Shown here piece by piece: positions 1 to 14,312 of a stretch of 64,000 bases of DNA (positions are counted from its first letter, which is position 1; every line of letters begins with the position of its first letter). Made by a program: the position numbers and the translations under genes. Below the pieces are notes generated by a model. It saw only the letters and a list, made by a program, of their open reading frames with translations. It made no database searches and was not told the DNA's origin. Source of the DNA: Staphylococcus durrellii (GTDB lineage: Bacteria > Bacillota > Bacilli > Staphylococcales > Staphylococcaceae); the NCBI RefSeq assembly GCF_015594545.1, contig NZ_JADIIO010000001.1:1-64000 (forward strand). Reading direction: 5' to 3'.

Positions 1-1362
1 ATGTCAGAAAAAGAAATCTGGGAGAAAGTACTTTCATTAGCTCGAGAAGAAATTAGTGAGACTAGTTATACGACGTTTTTAAAAGATACTGAAATTCACG
101 CATTACGTAATAGTGAAGCTATTATTATAACTGACGAGGATTTCGTAGCAAATTGGTTGAATACAAAATATGCTGAAATAGTTCAATCTTTACTACTTAA
201 AACTATCGGTGAAGAAGTAACACCAAAATTCTATTCAAAAAACCAACTTGAATCGATGGATGAACAACCGTCAGTCAATGCAAAAGAAAATAAAAATCAA
301 AATCAAACTCAAAGTGTTGATATAGCAATGGTTAGTGGCGAACAATTTAACACTCATAACACTTTCGATACGTTTGTTATTGGACCAGGCAACAGATTCC
401 CACATGCTGCGAGTTTGGCAGTAGCCGAAGCACCCGCTCAAGCATATAATCCATTGTTTATTTATGGAGGCGTTGGACTTGGCAAAACCCATCTAATGCA
501 TGCTATAGGACATTACGTTTTAGCCAATAATCCAAATGCGCAAGTTATTTATACTTCAAGCGAAAAGTTTACGAATGAATTCATAAAATCTATTCGTGAT
601 AATGAGACAGAACGTTTCAGAGAAAAGTATAGAAACATTGATGTACTCCTAATTGATGATATTCAATTTATTCAAAATAAAGAACAAACACAAGAAGAAT
701 TTTTCCATACCTTCAATGAATTACACCAAGCTAATAAGCAAATAGTTATTTCAAGTGATCGTCCTCCTAAAGAAATTTCAAAATTAGAAGACCGTTTACG
801 TTCACGTTTTGAATGGGGGTTAATCGTTGATATCACGCCACCTGATTACGAGACAAGAATGGCAATTTTGCAAAAGAAAATCGAGGAAGAAAACTTAAAT
901 ATTCCAACAGAAGCATTAACATATATCGCAAATCAAATTCAATCAAATATTCGTGAGCTCGAAGGGGCGTTAACACGTGTACTCGCATTTTCAAAATTAC
1001 ATGGGCAATCGATAACTACTGAATTAACGGCAGAAGCACTAAAAGATATTATTCAAGCGCCTAAATCTAAAAAGATTACTATTCAAGATATTCAAAAAGT
1101 TGTCGGTGATTATTATAGTGTTCGTATCGAAGACTTTAGTGCTAAAAAACGTACTAAATCAATTGCTTATCCTCGTCAAATTGCAATGTATTTATCCCGT
1201 GAGTTAACTGATTTTTCACTTCCTAAAATAGGTGAAGAATTTGGTGGCCGTGACCACACAACAGTTATCCATGCACACGAAAAAATTAGCAATGACACAA
1301 AAAATGACCCAACATTTAAACAAGAAGTAGAAAATCTTGAAAAAGAAATAAGAAATCAATAA
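1..1362 (+). CDS. dnaA: Chromosomal replication initiator DnaA
   Basis: DnaA, 453 aa, is the AAA+ ATPase that binds DnaA boxes and opens oriC. The Walker A motif [10 protein letters not shown] lies near residues 155-165 and Walker [10 protein letters not shown] near 215. The C-terminal box-recognition signature [14 protein letters not shown] is near residue 420. Length and domain order (N-terminal DnaB-interaction domain, linker, AAA+, HTH) are normal for staphylococci. The window begins exactly at its ATG, so its promoter is not visible. It is followed by the oriC-like box cluster and dnaN, the standard Firmicute origin layout. Confidence 0.99.
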   Translation: MSEKEIWEKVLSLAREEISETSYTTFLKDTEIHALRNSEAIIITDEDFVANWLNTKYAEIVQSLLLKTIGEEVTPKFYSKNQLESMDEQPSVNAKENKNQNQTQSVDIAMVSGEQFNTHNTFDTFVIGPGNRFPHAASLAVAEAPAQAYNPLFIYGGVGLGKTHLMHAIGHYVLANNPNAQVIYTSSEKFTNEFIKSIRDNETERFREKYRNIDVLLIDDIQFIQNKEQTQEEFFHTFNELHQANKQIVISSDRPPKEISKLEDRLRSRFEWGLIVDITPPDYETRMAILQKKIEEENLNIPTEALTYIANQIQSNIRELEGALTRVLAFSKLHGQSITTELTAEALKDIIQAPKSKKITIQDIQKVVGDYYSVRIEDFSAKKRTKSIAYPRQIAMYLSRELTDFSLPKIGEEFGGRDHTTVIHAHEKISNDTKNDPTFKQEVENLEKEIRNQ

Positions 1363-1611
1363 AAGAACTGTACTAAATACAGATTAAAAGCGTGCCTTAA
1401 GTAGAATAAAATAACATATTAGTAATAATGTTAACTGTGGGTAATGTGAATAAGTCATACACAGTGTACACAGTTTATCCACACAAGCTAAACTGTGTCA
1501 TCAAAAAGATTAATGAACTTATCCACTAATTCACAGTGCCTACTACTATTACTACGATTTTAAAACCTATATAATTTATATATAAACGACTGGAAGGAGT
1601 TTAAATTAAAG
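1363..1611. other. oriC region with DnaA boxes (dnaA-dnaN intergenic)
   Basis: This AT-rich gap carries several 9-mers matching the DnaA box TTATNCACA. TTATCCACA is at 1475-1483 and TTATCCACT at 1519-1527 on the plus strand. TGTGGGTAA (1436-1444) and TGTGAATAA (1445-1453) are boxes on the minus strand, back to back. A-T-rich sequence follows up to dnaN. Firmicute origins typically have a box cluster between dnaA and dnaN containing the unwinding element, so this is very probably the unwinding half of oriC. The dnaN promoter should also lie here. Confidence 0.85.
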
Positions 1612-2742
1612 ATGGAATTCACAATAAGAAGAGACTATTTCATAAACCAACTTAATGACGCATTAAAAGCCATTTCACCAAGAACAACATTACCAATCTT
1701 AACAGGTATCAAAATTGAAACTAAAGAAAACGAAGTAATACTTACAGGTTCTGACTCAGAAATATCTATTGAAATTACAATACCTAAACAAATTGATGGA
1801 GAAGATATTGTTACAATTGCTGAAAGTGGTGCTGTAGTATTACCGGGCCGCTTCTTCGTTGATATCATAAAAAAACTTCCAGGCAAAGAAGTAAAATTAT
1901 CAACAAATGATCAATTCCAAACGCTAATAACTTCAGGTCATTCTGAATTTAATTTAAGTGGTTTAGATCCAGATCAATATCCTCTATTACCAGAAGTATC
2001 TCGTGAAGATGCCATCCAATTATCGGTAAAAGTCTTAAAAAACATTATTGCACAAACTAATTTTGCAGTGTCCACCTCAGAAACACGCCCAGTATTAACT
2101 GGTGTTAACTGGCTTATACAAAACAATGAATTAATATGCACTGCTACAGATTCTCACCGCTTGGCAGTAAGAAAAGTAGACTTAGAAGAAGACAGTGAAA
2201 ATAAAAATGTCATCATTCCAGGTAAAGCTCTATCCGAATTAAATAAAATTATGAGTGATAGTGATGATGATATTGATATATTCTTCGCTTCAAACCAAGT
2301 ATTATTCAAAGTCGGTAATGTGAATTTCATTTCACGTTTATTAGAAGGCCATTATCCAGATACATCACGCTTGTTCCCTGAAAACTTTGAAATTAAATTA
2401 GGCGTTAATAATGGCGAGTTTTATCATGCAATTGATCGTGCATCATTATTGGCAAGAGAGGGCGGCAATAATGTCATTAAATTAAGTACTGGGAATGAAC
2501 TAGTTGAATTATCATCAACTTCGCCAGAGATAGGTACCGTTAAAGAAGAGGTAGAGGCAAGTAATGTAGATGGTGGCAACTTAAAAATTTCATTTAATTC
2601 TAAATATATGATGGATGCATTAAAAGCTATCGATAATGACGAAGTAGAAGTTGAATTTTTCGGTACGATGAAACCATTTATTTTAAAACCAAAAGATGAC
2701 GATTCAGTAACGCAACTCATTTTACCAATTAGAACTTATTAA
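1612..2742 (+). CDS. dnaN: DNA polymerase III beta sliding clamp
   Basis: DnaN, 376 aa, is the ring-shaped processivity clamp that tethers the replicative polymerases and is a hub for mismatch repair and RIDA-like control. The protein shows the three-fold clamp architecture. It starts MEFTIRRDYF and ends in the conserved LILPIRTY C-terminus that forms part of the peptide-binding pocket. The start follows an AAGGAG ribosome binding site. It lies downstream of dnaA and the origin, as in other staphylococci, and is followed by a clear terminator. Confidence 0.99.
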   Translation: MEFTIRRDYFINQLNDALKAISPRTTLPILTGIKIETKENEVILTGSDSEISIEITIPKQIDGEDIVTIAESGAVVLPGRFFVDIIKKLPGKEVKLSTNDQFQTLITSGHSEFNLSGLDPDQYPLLPEVSREDAIQLSVKVLKNIIAQTNFAVSTSETRPVLTGVNWLIQNNELICTATDSHRLAVRKVDLEEDSENKNVIIPGKALSELNKIMSDSDDDIDIFFASNQVLFKVGNVNFISRLLEGHYPDTSRLFPENFEIKLGVNNGEFYHAIDRASLLAREGGNNVIKLSTGNELVELSSTSPEIGTVKEEVEASNVDGGNLKISFNSKYMMDALKAIDNDEVEVEFFGTMKPFILKPKDDDSVTQLILPIRTY

Positions 2743-2754
2743 TTTTATAAAAGA

Positions 2755-2792
2755 CGAACGCTTCGAAGGATTTACTTTGAAGCGTTATTTTT
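2755..2792 (+). terminator. Terminator after dnaN
   Basis: Inverted repeat AACGCTTC ... GAAGCGTT with a loop of about 15 nt, followed directly by a run of seven T. It separates dnaN from the DsbA-like gene. Confidence 0.85.
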
Positions 2793-2868
2793 TTGCAAAA
2801 AATTAAAGTAAGTTGTGAAAATAATACGTGTAAACAGATAAATAAGTGATTAAAGCAGGTGATCGTAA

Positions 2869-3564
2869 ATGGATCGTATAAAAGTTAAAACATTGGTGTT
2901 ATGTGTTATAGCAACCATTTTAGTTACTTGTGTCATCATTCAATGTATTCAACATGTTCAAAGTAACAACGAAGGTAAAAGAATAGCACAAGCAGTAAAA
3001 AAAGCTAAGCGCATAATTCCATCGTGGGGGCATAACAAAGCAAGTGTGACGATAACACAATTTGGTAATTATTTATGCTCGCACTGTAAACAATTTGATC
3101 GTGATATTGTTTTACGATTAGAAAAAGATTTTAAAAATAATCCACAGGTGCAATTTCAATACATAGACGTTCCATTCTCCAATGAAATATCAAATATTAA
3201 TTCTAGTGTGTCTCAGAAGCTATATACGCTTAATAAATATAAATATTGGGATTTACATCACAAAATATATGAAGCCACTCCAAAAGCTTCTGAAGTGAAT
3301 AAAAAAGAGATAGCCCTTTATCGACAACAATTAATTAAACTCATAAATCAGTTAAATTTAGACCATATAACAAGTCAAACCTTAAAAAAAGTAATTAAAA
3401 ATCCTAAAGCTAATGTTCATTCACATGGCTTGGCACGACAGCTAAATATAGATCATGTGCCTATCTTATATATTAATCAACAGCGCTTGGAAAATATTAA
3501 ATCTTATAAAACATTAAAAAGGGAAATAATTAATGCCTTAAATCAAACAACAAAAAATCGTTAA
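2869..3564 (+). CDS. Membrane-anchored DsbA-like thiol oxidoreductase
   Basis: A 231-aa protein with one N-terminal hydrophobic segment (about residues 8-26) and a thioredoxin-fold domain of the DsbA type. The active site is C70-S-H-C73 in the context NYLCSHCKQFD. A later HVPILYI stretch fits the cis-proline loop of this fold. The family (DsbA/BdbD and thioredoxin_4 proteins) forms or reduces disulfides in exported proteins. There is no convincing lipobox, so I infer a signal anchor with the domain outside the membrane. It sits alone between dnaN and yaaA, where S. aureus has only a short gap. The start ATG follows an AGGTGATC ribosome binding site. Substrate unknown; it could also be a BdbD-like factor for competence or a bacteriocin. 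Confidence 0.75.
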   Translation: MDRIKVKTLVLCVIATILVTCVIIQCIQHVQSNNEGKRIAQAVKKAKRIIPSWGHNKASVTITQFGNYLCSHCKQFDRDIVLRLEKDFKNNPQVQFQYIDVPFSNEISNINSSVSQKLYTLNKYKYWDLHHKIYEATPKASEVNKKEIALYRQQLIKLINQLNLDHITSQTLKKVIKNPKANVHSHGLARQLNIDHVPILYINQQRLENIKSYKTLKREIINALNQTTKNR

Positions 3565-3718
3565 ATTGTTTTAATTAACAGTGTTTCAAGCACATATTAA
3601 ATACAATAAATTAAAATTCAAAATAACTATTCGTTTTGGCCTTGTTTTACATGAAATTTTGCTTAAAAAAAGGTATAATAAGTAGATGACCTTAAAGTAA
3701 TGAAATGGAGTGATTGAT

Positions 3719-3943
3719 TTGGTTGAAGAAATAGTTGTTGATGGCGACATCACTTTAGGACAATTTCTCAAAACTGAAGGTATTATCGAATCTGGAGGCC
3801 AAGCTAAATGGTTTTTAAATGAATTCGAAGTATTACTAAACGACGAGATAGAAACACGTCGAGGTAAAAAGCTAAACCACCGAGATAAAATTGATATACC
3901 TGAAGTAGGTTCATTTCTCATTTTACATCAAGGTGCAGAATGA
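3719..3943 (+). CDS. yaaA: S4-domain RNA-binding protein YaaA/RlbA
   Basis: A small protein of about 74 aa with the S4 RNA-binding fold: the core [19 protein letters not shown], then a second half ending FLILHQGAE. Members of this family sit between dnaN and recF throughout Bacilli and are thought to bind ribosomal RNA. I chose the TTG at 3719 (MVEEIVVDG) because GGAG at 3707-3710 is correctly spaced for it. The upstream GTG at 3710 overlaps that ribosome binding site. The stop overlaps the recF start (ATGA), so the two are translationally coupled. Confidence 0.9.
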   Translation: MVEEIVVDGDITLGQFLKTEGIIESGGQAKWFLNEFEVLLNDEIETRRGKKLNHRDKIDIPEVGSFLILHQGAE

Positions 3944-5055
3944 AGTTAACCTCACTCCAGCTAGAAAACTATCGTAACTATGAGCAGATTACGTTAGATT
4001 GTCATCCTGAAGTCAATATTTTAATTGGGGAAAACGCGCAAGGTAAAACGAATCTACTCGAATCCATTTATACTTTAGCGCTTGCTAAAAGTCATCGTAC
4101 ATCTAATGACAGAGAACTGATACGTTTTGACAAGGAGTATGCTAAAATAGAGGGAGAGTTAAGTTACAGATATGGCGAAATGCCACTTACCATGTTTATC
4201 ACTAAGAAAGGTAAACAAGTTAAAATCAATCATTTAGAGCAAAGTAGGCTAACACAATATGTTGGTCATTTAAATGTGGTGTTATTTGCACCCGAAGATT
4301 TAAACATCGTTAAAGGATCTCCACAAATAAGAAGACGGTTTATAGATATGGAATTAGGACAGATTTCTGCCGTTTATTTAAATGATTTAGCTCAATACCA
4401 ACGTATGCTTAAACAAAAGAATAATTATTTAAAGCAATTACAATATGGGCAAAAGACAAACGGCACTATGCTAGAAGTATTAAATGAGCAATTTGCTACA
4501 TATGCTGTGAAAGTCACTTTGCGTCGTGAAAAATTTATTAAAGAATTAGAAGCACTTGCGCAACCTATCCATGCAGGTATAACTGATGAACGGGAGCAAT
4601 TTGGTTTACGTTATTTACCAAGTTTAAAATTGTCCGATGTAAACAAAAGTGAGACTGACTTAACCGAGGAAGTCTTAACGATGTTAAACGAAAACATGGA
4701 ACGAGAGAAAGATAGAGGTGTATGCCTTTTCGGTCCACATCGTGATGATTTAGCGTTTGATGTCAATAATATGGACGCCCAAACTTATGGGTCACAAGGC
4801 CAACAACGAACAACCGCTTTATCAATTAAACTTGCAGAAATAGAGTTAATGCGCATTGAAGTGGGTGAATACCCCATATTATTACTTGATGATGTATTGA
4901 GTGAATTAGATAATTCTCGTCAAACGCATTTGTTAAGTACGATACAGCATAAAGTACAAACATTCGTTACTACGACATCGATAGACGGTATAGACCATGA
5001 AATAATGTCAAATGCGAAAACATTTCGAATTAATCAAGGTGAAATTATTAAGTAA
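3940..5055 (+). CDS. recF: DNA repair and recombination protein RecF
   Basis: RecF, 371 aa, is an SMC-like ABC ATPase that helps RecR/RecO load RecA on gapped DNA. It begins [16 protein letters not shown] and has Walker [13 protein letters not shown] near residues 30-40. The ABC signature [16 protein letters not shown] is near 285 and Walker [13 protein letters not shown] near 310. It overlaps yaaA by four bases and gyrB follows closely, forming the usual yaaA-recF-gyrB-gyrA operon. Length is normal. Confidence 0.98.
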   Translation: MKLTSLQLENYRNYEQITLDCHPEVNILIGENAQGKTNLLESIYTLALAKSHRTSNDRELIRFDKEYAKIEGELSYRYGEMPLTMFITKKGKQVKINHLEQSRLTQYVGHLNVVLFAPEDLNIVKGSPQIRRRFIDMELGQISAVYLNDLAQYQRMLKQKNNYLKQLQYGQKTNGTMLEVLNEQFATYAVKVTLRREKFIKELEALAQPIHAGITDEREQFGLRYLPSLKLSDVNKSETDLTEEVLTMLNENMEREKDRGVCLFGPHRDDLAFDVNNMDAQTYGSQGQQRTTALSIKLAEIELMRIEVGEYPILLLDDVLSELDNSRQTHLLSTIQHKVQTFVTTTSIDGIDHEIMSNAKTFRINQGEIIK

Positions 5056-7014
<1,959 letters not shown>

Positions 7015-7049
7015 AACGATGAACTGAATTTTTGAAGGAGGATATCTTG

Positions 7050-9728
7050 ATGGCTGAAGTACCTGAATCAAGAATAAATGAACGAAATATAACTAATGAG
7101 ATGCGAGAGTCATTTTTAGACTATGCGATGAGTGTTATCGTATCTCGTGCCCTACCAGACGTAAGAGATGGTCTAAAACCAGTACATCGCCGTATCTTAT
7201 ATGGCTTAAATGAACAAGGTATGACACCAGATAAATCATATAAAAAATCAGCGCGTATCGTTGGTGACGTTATGGGTAAATATCATCCACATGGTGACTC
7301 ATCTATTTACGAAGCAATGGTAAGAATGGCACAGGATTTCAGCTATCGATATCCTTTAGTTGATGGTCAAGGTAACTTTGGCTCGATGGATGGTGATGGC
7401 GCTGCTGCAATGCGTTATACAGAAGCACGTATGTCTAAAATAACGCTTGAATTGTTACGCGATATCAATAAAGATACGATTGATTTTATAGATAACTATG
7501 ATGGTAATGAAAGAGAGCCGTCAGTCTTACCTGCACGTTTCCCTAACTTACTTGTTAACGGAGCATCAGGTATCGCAGTAGGTATGGCTACTAATATACC
7601 TCCTCACAACTTAACTGAAGTTATCAATGGTGTATTAAAAGTTAGCCACGATTCTGATGTAACGATTGCCGAGTTAATGGAAGACATCCAGGGCCCTGAT
7701 TTTCCGACTGGCGCGCTGATCATGGGTAAAAGTGGTATTCGTAGAGCTTATGAAACAGGACGTGGCTCAATTCAAATGCGATCACGTGCTGAAATTGAAG
7801 AACGTGGTGGCGGACGTCAGCGTATCGTTGTTACTGAAATTCCATACCAAGTTAATAAAGCCCGCATGATTGAAAAGATTGCGGAATTAGCTAGAGATAG
7901 AAAAATTGATGGTATTACTGACTTACGTGATGAAACAAGTTTACGTACAGGTGTAAGGGTAGTTATCGACGTTAGAAAAGATGCAAATGCTAACGTTATT
8001 CTAAACAATTTATACAAACAAACGCCATTACAAACATCATTCGGTGTAAACATGATTGCACTTGTTAATGGTAGACCTAAACTAATCAACCTAAAAGAAG
8101 CACTAGTCGAATATTTGGAACACCAAAAAATAGTAGTTCGACGCCGTACTGAATATAATCTGAAAAAAGCACAAGATCGTGCACATATTCTTGAAGGTTT
8201 AAGAATTGCACTAGACCATATCGATGAAATTATCACGACAATTCGTGAATCTGAGAATGATAAAATTGCGATGAATAGCTTACAAGAACGTTTTGAACTA
8301 ACTGAACGCCAAGCACAAGCAATTTTAGATATGCGTTTGAGACGTTTAACAGGTTTAGAACGAGATAAAATCGAATCAGAATACAACGAGCTTGTTGCTT
8401 ACATTAAAGAATTAGAAGAAATTCTTGCAGATGAAGAAAAATTATTACAAATCGTAAGAGATGAATTAATAGATATTCGTGAAAGATACGGTGATGACCG
8501 TCTAACAGAAATTCAATTAGGTGGCTTTGACAATATTGAAGACGAAGATTTAATACCTGAAGAACAAATTGTTATAACGTTAAGTCATAATAATTATATT
8601 AAACGATTACCAGTTTCAACATATCGTGCACAACACCGAGGCGGTCGTGGCGTGCAAGGTATGAATACGTTAGAGGAAGACTTTGTGAGTCAACTCGTAA
8701 CGCTGAGCACACATGATAATGTCCTATTCTTTACTAATAAAGGACGTGTGTATAAATTAAAAGGATATGAAGTGCCCGAACTATCTCGTCAGTCTAAAGG
8801 AATACCGGTAGTCAATGCGATTGAATTAGACAACGATGAAAATATAAGTACAATGATTGCCGTTAAAGATCTAGAACGTGAAGATAACTTCTTAATCTTT
8901 GCTACTAAGAAAGGTATTATTAAGCGCTCAAGATTAAATAACTTTGCTCGCATTAACAGGAACGGTAAGATTGCGATTGGTTTTAAAGATGAAGATGAAC
9001 TCATTGCGGTCCGTCTAACGGATGGTTCTCAAGATATTCTTATAGGTACTGCACATGCATCGTTAATCCGTTTCCAGGAGCAATCATTAAGACCTTTAGG
9101 TAGAACAGCAGCAGGTGTTAAAGGGATTACAATCCGTGAAGGCGACAATGTCGTTGGCTTAGACGTTGCGCACTCTCAAAGTGAAGATGAAGTGCTTGTT
9201 GTAACTAAAAATGGATATGGTAAACGTACGCCAGTTAGTGAATATAGATTATCCAACCGTGGAGGTAAAGGCATTAAGACTGCTACCATAACAGAACGTA
9301 ATGGTGATATTGTTTGTATAACAACCGTATCAGGTAACGAAGACTTGATGGTCGTAACTAATTCTGGTGTAATTATTAGAATCGATGTTACTGATATTTC
9401 TCAAAATGGTAGAGCTGCTCAAGGTGTACGTCTCATCCGTTTGGGAGACAATCAATTTGTTTCTACGGTTGCTAAAGTAAACGAAGATGAGGAAACAGCT
9501 AAGGCTGATGAAGCTATAGAAACGAGCTCAGAAGGTACAGAAAGTGATGAAGTACTATCACTAAATGAATCTGAAAAAGTCATCGAAGATAATACGCCAG
9601 GTAATGCTATTCACACTGAAGACGAAGAAGAAACAGATGAAAGTAATGAATCTAAAGAGTTAAGACAAGACTTTATGGATCGTGTAAACGAAGATATCGA
9701 TAATGATGATGACGATACAGAAGACTAA
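7050..9728 (+). CDS. gyrA: DNA gyrase subunit A
   Basis: GyrA, 892 aa, is the DNA-cleaving subunit. The catalytic tyrosine is Y123 in RYTEARMSK. The quinolone-resistance region [12 protein letters not shown] has Ser84, Ser85 and Glu88, i.e. the wild-type, quinolone-susceptible residues. The C-terminal beta-pinwheel contains the GyrA box QRGGRG-like [10 protein letters not shown]. The last roughly 80 residues are a very acidic tail (runs of E and D, ending NDDDDTED), as in other staphylococci. The ATG at 7050 ([10 protein letters not shown]) was chosen because AAGGAGG precedes it by the right distance; an earlier in-frame TTG overlaps that site. Confidence 0.98.
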   Translation: MAEVPESRINERNITNEMRESFLDYAMSVIVSRALPDVRDGLKPVHRRILYGLNEQGMTPDKSYKKSARIVGDVMGKYHPHGDSSIYEAMVRMAQDFSYRYPLVDGQGNFGSMDGDGAAAMRYTEARMSKITLELLRDINKDTIDFIDNYDGNEREPSVLPARFPNLLVNGASGIAVGMATNIPPHNLTEVINGVLKVSHDSDVTIAELMEDIQGPDFPTGALIMGKSGIRRAYETGRGSIQMRSRAEIEERGGGRQRIVVTEIPYQVNKARMIEKIAELARDRKIDGITDLRDETSLRTGVRVVIDVRKDANANVILNNLYKQTPLQTSFGVNMIALVNGRPKLINLKEALVEYLEHQKIVVRRRTEYNLKKAQDRAHILEGLRIALDHIDEIITTIRESENDKIAMNSLQERFELTERQAQAILDMRLRRLTGLERDKIESEYNELVAYIKELEEILADEEKLLQIVRDELIDIRERYGDDRLTEIQLGGFDNIEDEDLIPEEQIVITLSHNNYIKRLPVSTYRAQHRGGRGVQGMNTLEEDFVSQLVTLSTHDNVLFFTNKGRVYKLKGYEVPELSRQSKGIPVVNAIELDNDENISTMIAVKDLEREDNFLIFATKKGIIKRSRLNNFARINRNGKIAIGFKDEDELIAVRLTDGSQDILIGTAHASLIRFQEQSLRPLGRTAAGVKGITIREGDNVVGLDVAHSQSEDEVLVVTKNGYGKRTPVSEYRLSNRGGKGIKTATITERNGDIVCITTVSGNEDLMVVTNSGVIIRIDVTDISQNGRAAQGVRLIRLGDNQFVSTVAKVNEDEETAKADEAIETSSEGTESDEVLSLNESEKVIEDNTPGNAIHTEDEEETDESNESKELRQDFMDRVNEDIDNDDDDTED

Positions 9729-9764
9729 TAAATCTTCTGCCTAAAATACAATATAACAAAGTTC

Positions 9765-9804
9765 AAAAGCCTATCAGATTAGCATAATTTGATAGGCTTT
9801 TTTA
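9765..9804 (+). terminator. Terminator after gyrA
   Basis: Inverted repeat AAGCCTATCA ... TGATAGGCTT followed by a T run; ends the gyrBA transcript. Confidence 0.85.
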
Positions 9805-9911
9805 TATTTTGATAATAAATAGCTTATTTAAATTTAAGACTGCTTTCCTACTTAACAACTGTAAACAAAAACAACTCTAATCAATTTGATTAGAGGTGTT
9901 ATTAATTTTAA

Positions 9912-10724
9912 TTATTGTTCTAATTGTTTCATAGCATGTGGTATTTCGCTTATTAATCTTGATGGAGGCACGACATACATAGATTCAGCTAGTGAATCAC
10001 CGATATAGCTATGTGTATATGTTGCACTTGTAACAGCTTCTTCAATATTATCAAATTGTCCAACGAAACTAGTAATCATGCCGGCAAGTGTATCACCCAT
10101 ACCACCTGTTGCCATTGCGGGCGTACCGATTGGCAATTTATAATCACTATTTTTAAAATAAACCTCAGTACCATGCATTTTAAGTACAATCGTAGCTCCA
10201 ATATCATTAACAGCTTGGCGGTTACGTTCGTAATATTGCTCATCGATAGGTATACCACTTAAACGTTCCCACTCTTTTTGGTGTGGTGTAAAGATAACAC
10301 GACAAGTAGGGATTTGAGGTTTTAATTTACTAAAGATTGTAATCCCATCACCATCTACAATTAGTGTTTGATGAGATTGTATATTTTGTAATAGGAAAGT
10401 AATAGCATTATTTCCTTTGAAATCACATCCAAGTCCAGGACCAATTAAGATACAATCTGTATTTTCAATCATTTTAGTAAGCATTTTAGTATCGTTGATA
10501 TCAATTACCATTGCTTCTGGACAACGAGAATGTAGTGCAGCATGGTTATTAGGGTGTGTAGCTACTGTGATTAAGCCGCTTCCACTATAAACACATGCAC
10601 GTGCTGCTAAAATAATTGCGCCACCTAAACTAGCATTCCCGCCAATTAATAAGATTCTACCGTAATCTCCTTTATGAGTATCATCTTTACGTTTAGGAAT
10701 ACTAACTGAGCTTAAAGTTTCCAT
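9912..10724 (-). CDS. nnrD: ADP-dependent NAD(P)H-hydrate dehydratase
   Basis: A 270-aa carbohydrate-kinase-like (YjeF C-terminal) protein that repairs damaged NAD(P)H hydrates using ADP. Supporting motifs are the N-terminal YGRILLIGGNASLGGA, the central LIVDGDGITIF, and the nucleotide loop ATGGMGDTLAGMI near residue 205. Only the dehydratase domain is present; the epimerase half found in fused versions is absent, as usual in staphylococci. It stands alone on the minus strand between gyrA and hutH with an AGGAGG ribosome binding site. Confidence 0.93.
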   Translation of the reverse strand: METLSSVSIPKRKDDTHKGDYGRILLIGGNASLGGAIILAARACVYSGSGLITVATHPNNHAALHSRCPEAMVIDINDTKMLTKMIENTDCILIGPGLGCDFKGNNAITFLLQNIQSHQTLIVDGDGITIFSKLKPQIPTCRVIFTPHQKEWERLSGIPIDEQYYERNRQAVNDIGATIVLKMHGTEVYFKNSDYKLPIGTPAMATGGMGDTLAGMITSFVGQFDNIEEAVTSATYTHSYIGDSLAESMYVVPPSRLISEIPHAMKQLEQ

Positions 10725-11017
10725 TATACAACCTCCTCTTTAGTTAATGCTTTTATATAAATCGTCATTTTGATTATTATTTTTTGTCGTTTCTTTTTTT
10801 AAATACAATAGAAAATAATATACCTGCAAGTACGTTAAGTCAATAGCTAAAAATTAATAACAACCACAAAAATATTAAATATATGCAGATAGACTACTTT
10901 ACCCTATTAAATCAGTAATTTGATAACACGTTACGACTATTGCTCTAACTATTGTTACACCGAAAATGAGAGCGTATACTTTGGGTTGTAAGCTGATTAT
11001 TGAAAGGAGATGGGATA

Positions 11018-12520
11018 TTGGTACTACAATTAACAGGAAATGATTTAACGATTGCAGAGATTAAAAATTTTTTAAATGAAAGAGAAACTGTAGATATTAC
11101 TGAGGATGCACTAGAGCGAGTTAAAAAGAGTCGAGCTATAGTTGAAGACATTATCTCTAATAAGAAAACAGTTTACGGTATTACTACAGGGTTTGGTTTG
11201 TTTAGTGATATAAGAATTGATCAAGGGGAATATGAGCAATTACAAACAAATTTAATACGTTCACATGCTTGTGGCGTTGGTAAACCATTTGGGGAAGAAG
11301 TATCTTTAGTAATGATGATATTACGGTTAAACACTTTACTAAAAGGACACTCTGGAGCTACTGTTGATCTTATAGAGCAACTCGTTTATTTTATTAATCA
11401 ACGTATTATTCCAGTAATACCACAACAAGGTTCATTAGGTGCTTCTGGTGACTTAGCACCGTTAGCACATTTGGCATTGGCATTAATCGGTGAGGGTAAT
11501 GTCTTTTATCAAGGAGAAGAAGTTGATAGTAGGTATGTCTTAAGCAATTTAAATAGACAACCTTTACAATTACAAGCTAAAGAAGGACTAGCATTAATTA
11601 ATGGCACTCAAGCAATGACTGCACAAGGCGTAATTAATTATATTGAAGCGGAAGACTTAGCGTTACAAGCTGAATGGATTGCCGCACTAACGCATCAAGC
11701 GTTAAATGGTATTACTGATGCTTATAATGAAAATGTACATAAAGTTAGAAATTTTGATGAACAAACGGCAGTAGCAGCACGCATGTTAGATTGGCTAGAA
11801 GGGTCACAGTTAACGACAAGACAGGGCGAAATTCGTGTTCAAGATGCTTACTCATTACGTTGTATACCTCAAATTCACGGGGCTAGTTTCCAAGTATTTA
11901 ACTACGTAAAAGAAAAATTAGAATTAGAAATGAATGCGGCTAATGATAACCCACTTATCTTTGACGAAGGCGATGAAACGTTAGTTATTTCAGGTGGTAA
12001 CTTCCATGGTCAACCTATCGCATTTGCTTTAGATTTCTTAAAAATAGGAGTTAGTGAATTAGGTAATGTTGCTGAACGCCGCTTAGAACGTCTAGTTAAT
12101 CCACAATTGAATAATGGCCTACCAGCATTTTTAAGTCCTCAACCAGGCTTACAAAGTGGTGCAATGATTATGCAATATGCCGCTGCTAGTTTAGTGTCTG
12201 AAAATAAAACATTGGCACATCCTGCTAGTGTGGATTCTATACCGTCATCAGCCAATCAAGAGGATCATGTATCAATGGGTACAATAGCGTCACGTCATGG
12301 CTATAATATTATTGAGAATACCAGAAGTGTGATTGCGATTGAATGCATCATTGCTTTACAAGCAGTGGAGCATAAAGATATTGATAAATTATCACCAAAA
12401 ACACGTGAAAAATATGACGAATTAAGACATATCATTCCTACAATTACAGAAGATAGACAATTCCATAAAGACATTACAGCAGTGGCTCAACATTTACGTG
12501 ATAGAGCCTATAACGCATAA
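11018..12520 (+). CDS. hutH: Histidine ammonia-lyase
   Basis: HutH, about 500 aa, deaminates L-histidine to urocanate, the first step of histidine breakdown. The autocatalytic MIO cofactor triad is A142-S143-G144 in [12 protein letters not shown]. Other family blocks visible include [15 protein letters not shown] and [19 protein letters not shown] chose the TTG at 11018 ([10 protein letters not shown]), 7 nt after AAAGGAGA; an in-frame TTG at 11000 lacks a ribosome binding site. The other hut genes are not beside it, which is the normal staphylococcal arrangement. Confidence 0.95.
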   Translation: MVLQLTGNDLTIAEIKNFLNERETVDITEDALERVKKSRAIVEDIISNKKTVYGITTGFGLFSDIRIDQGEYEQLQTNLIRSHACGVGKPFGEEVSLVMMILRLNTLLKGHSGATVDLIEQLVYFINQRIIPVIPQQGSLGASGDLAPLAHLALALIGEGNVFYQGEEVDSRYVLSNLNRQPLQLQAKEGLALINGTQAMTAQGVINYIEAEDLALQAEWIAALTHQALNGITDAYNENVHKVRNFDEQTAVAARMLDWLEGSQLTTRQGEIRVQDAYSLRCIPQIHGASFQVFNYVKEKLELEMNAANDNPLIFDEGDETLVISGGNFHGQPIAFALDFLKIGVSELGNVAERRLERLVNPQLNNGLPAFLSPQPGLQSGAMIMQYAAASLVSENKTLAHPASVDSIPSSANQEDHVSMGTIASRHGYNIIENTRSVIAIECIIALQAVEHKDIDKLSPKTREKYDELRHIIPTITEDRQFHKDITAVAQHLRDRAYNA

Positions 12521-12559
12521 TATAGTTAATAATGTTGCTTGAAAATAGCATTTTAATTT

Positions 12560-12795
12560 GCTATATTAAAGCTAAGTAAATATAGCATTGTTCCTAGGCT
12601 AAGTAATTTTAATCCGTTTGATATCAGAGAACTTGTGGTTGGTGCGAACAAGTAGTCAGCGTTAAAATGAATCTACCTATACACGAGAACAATCGGTTTA
12701 ACCGTTATTTTAGTGAGAGCGCAGTCTTAATCAGACTGTTAAATAGGGTGGCAACGCGTGACCACGTCCCTTGTGTTAGGGATGTGGTCTTTTTA
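12560..12795 (+). promoter_or_regulatory. T-box leader of serS (tRNA-Ser responsive)
   Basis: A classical T-box riboswitch. The conserved T-box sequence AGGGTGGCAACGCG is at 12745-12758. The terminator hairpin GACCACGTCCC ... GGGATGTGGTC plus five T is at 12760-12794. In stem I the stretch GAATCTACC (about 12669-12677) places TCT, a serine codon, at the specifier position. This fits uncharged tRNA-Ser binding to stop termination and raise serS expression. The specifier assignment is inferred by alignment of motifs; stem I folding was not computed. Confidence 0.93.
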
Positions 12796-12811
12796 TGTTC
12801 CACTCAAATAA

Positions 12812-14116
<1,305 letters not shown>

Positions 14117-14140
14117 TAACAGAGCATCGATCTGATATAG

Positions 14141-14173
14141 AGCGCTCCGTCTAAAGAGATGGAGCGCTTTTTT
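14141..14173 (+). terminator. Terminator after serS
   Basis: Perfect 8-bp stem AGCGCTCC / GGAGCGCT with a 12-nt loop, followed by six T. Confidence 0.9.
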
Positions 14174-14201
14174 AATAGGGTAGGGGAAAACAAGGTGATT
14201 T

Positions 14202-14239
14202 AGTCTACCGTTTGTCTAACCCCAGACAAACGGTAGACT
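14202..14239. repeat. Perfect 16-bp inverted repeat without T tract
   Basis: Arms 14202-14217 (AGTCTACCGTTTGTCT) and 14224-14239 are exact reverse complements around the 6-nt loop AACCCC. There is no following T run on either strand, and a normal terminator already sits just upstream. It lies about 75 bp before azlC. Function unknown; it could be an operator, an mRNA-stability hairpin or a decayed terminator. Confidence 0.8.
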
Positions 14240-14312
14240 TACCTTATTGCCCGTTAAATTATTCTATATTAGACTATCTATAATATGCATTCAAGAAGAG
14301 GGGAGGTAGTGT

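Noticed and set aside
7296..7320. Possible quinolone-resistance change in GyrA
   Set aside because: Ser84, Ser85 and Glu88 are the wild-type residues, so no resistance is suggested.
7817..8386. 189-codon minus-strand open frame inside gyrA
   Set aside because: Antisense shadow of gyrA with no start signals; the composition (rich in S, I and R) mirrors the coding strand.
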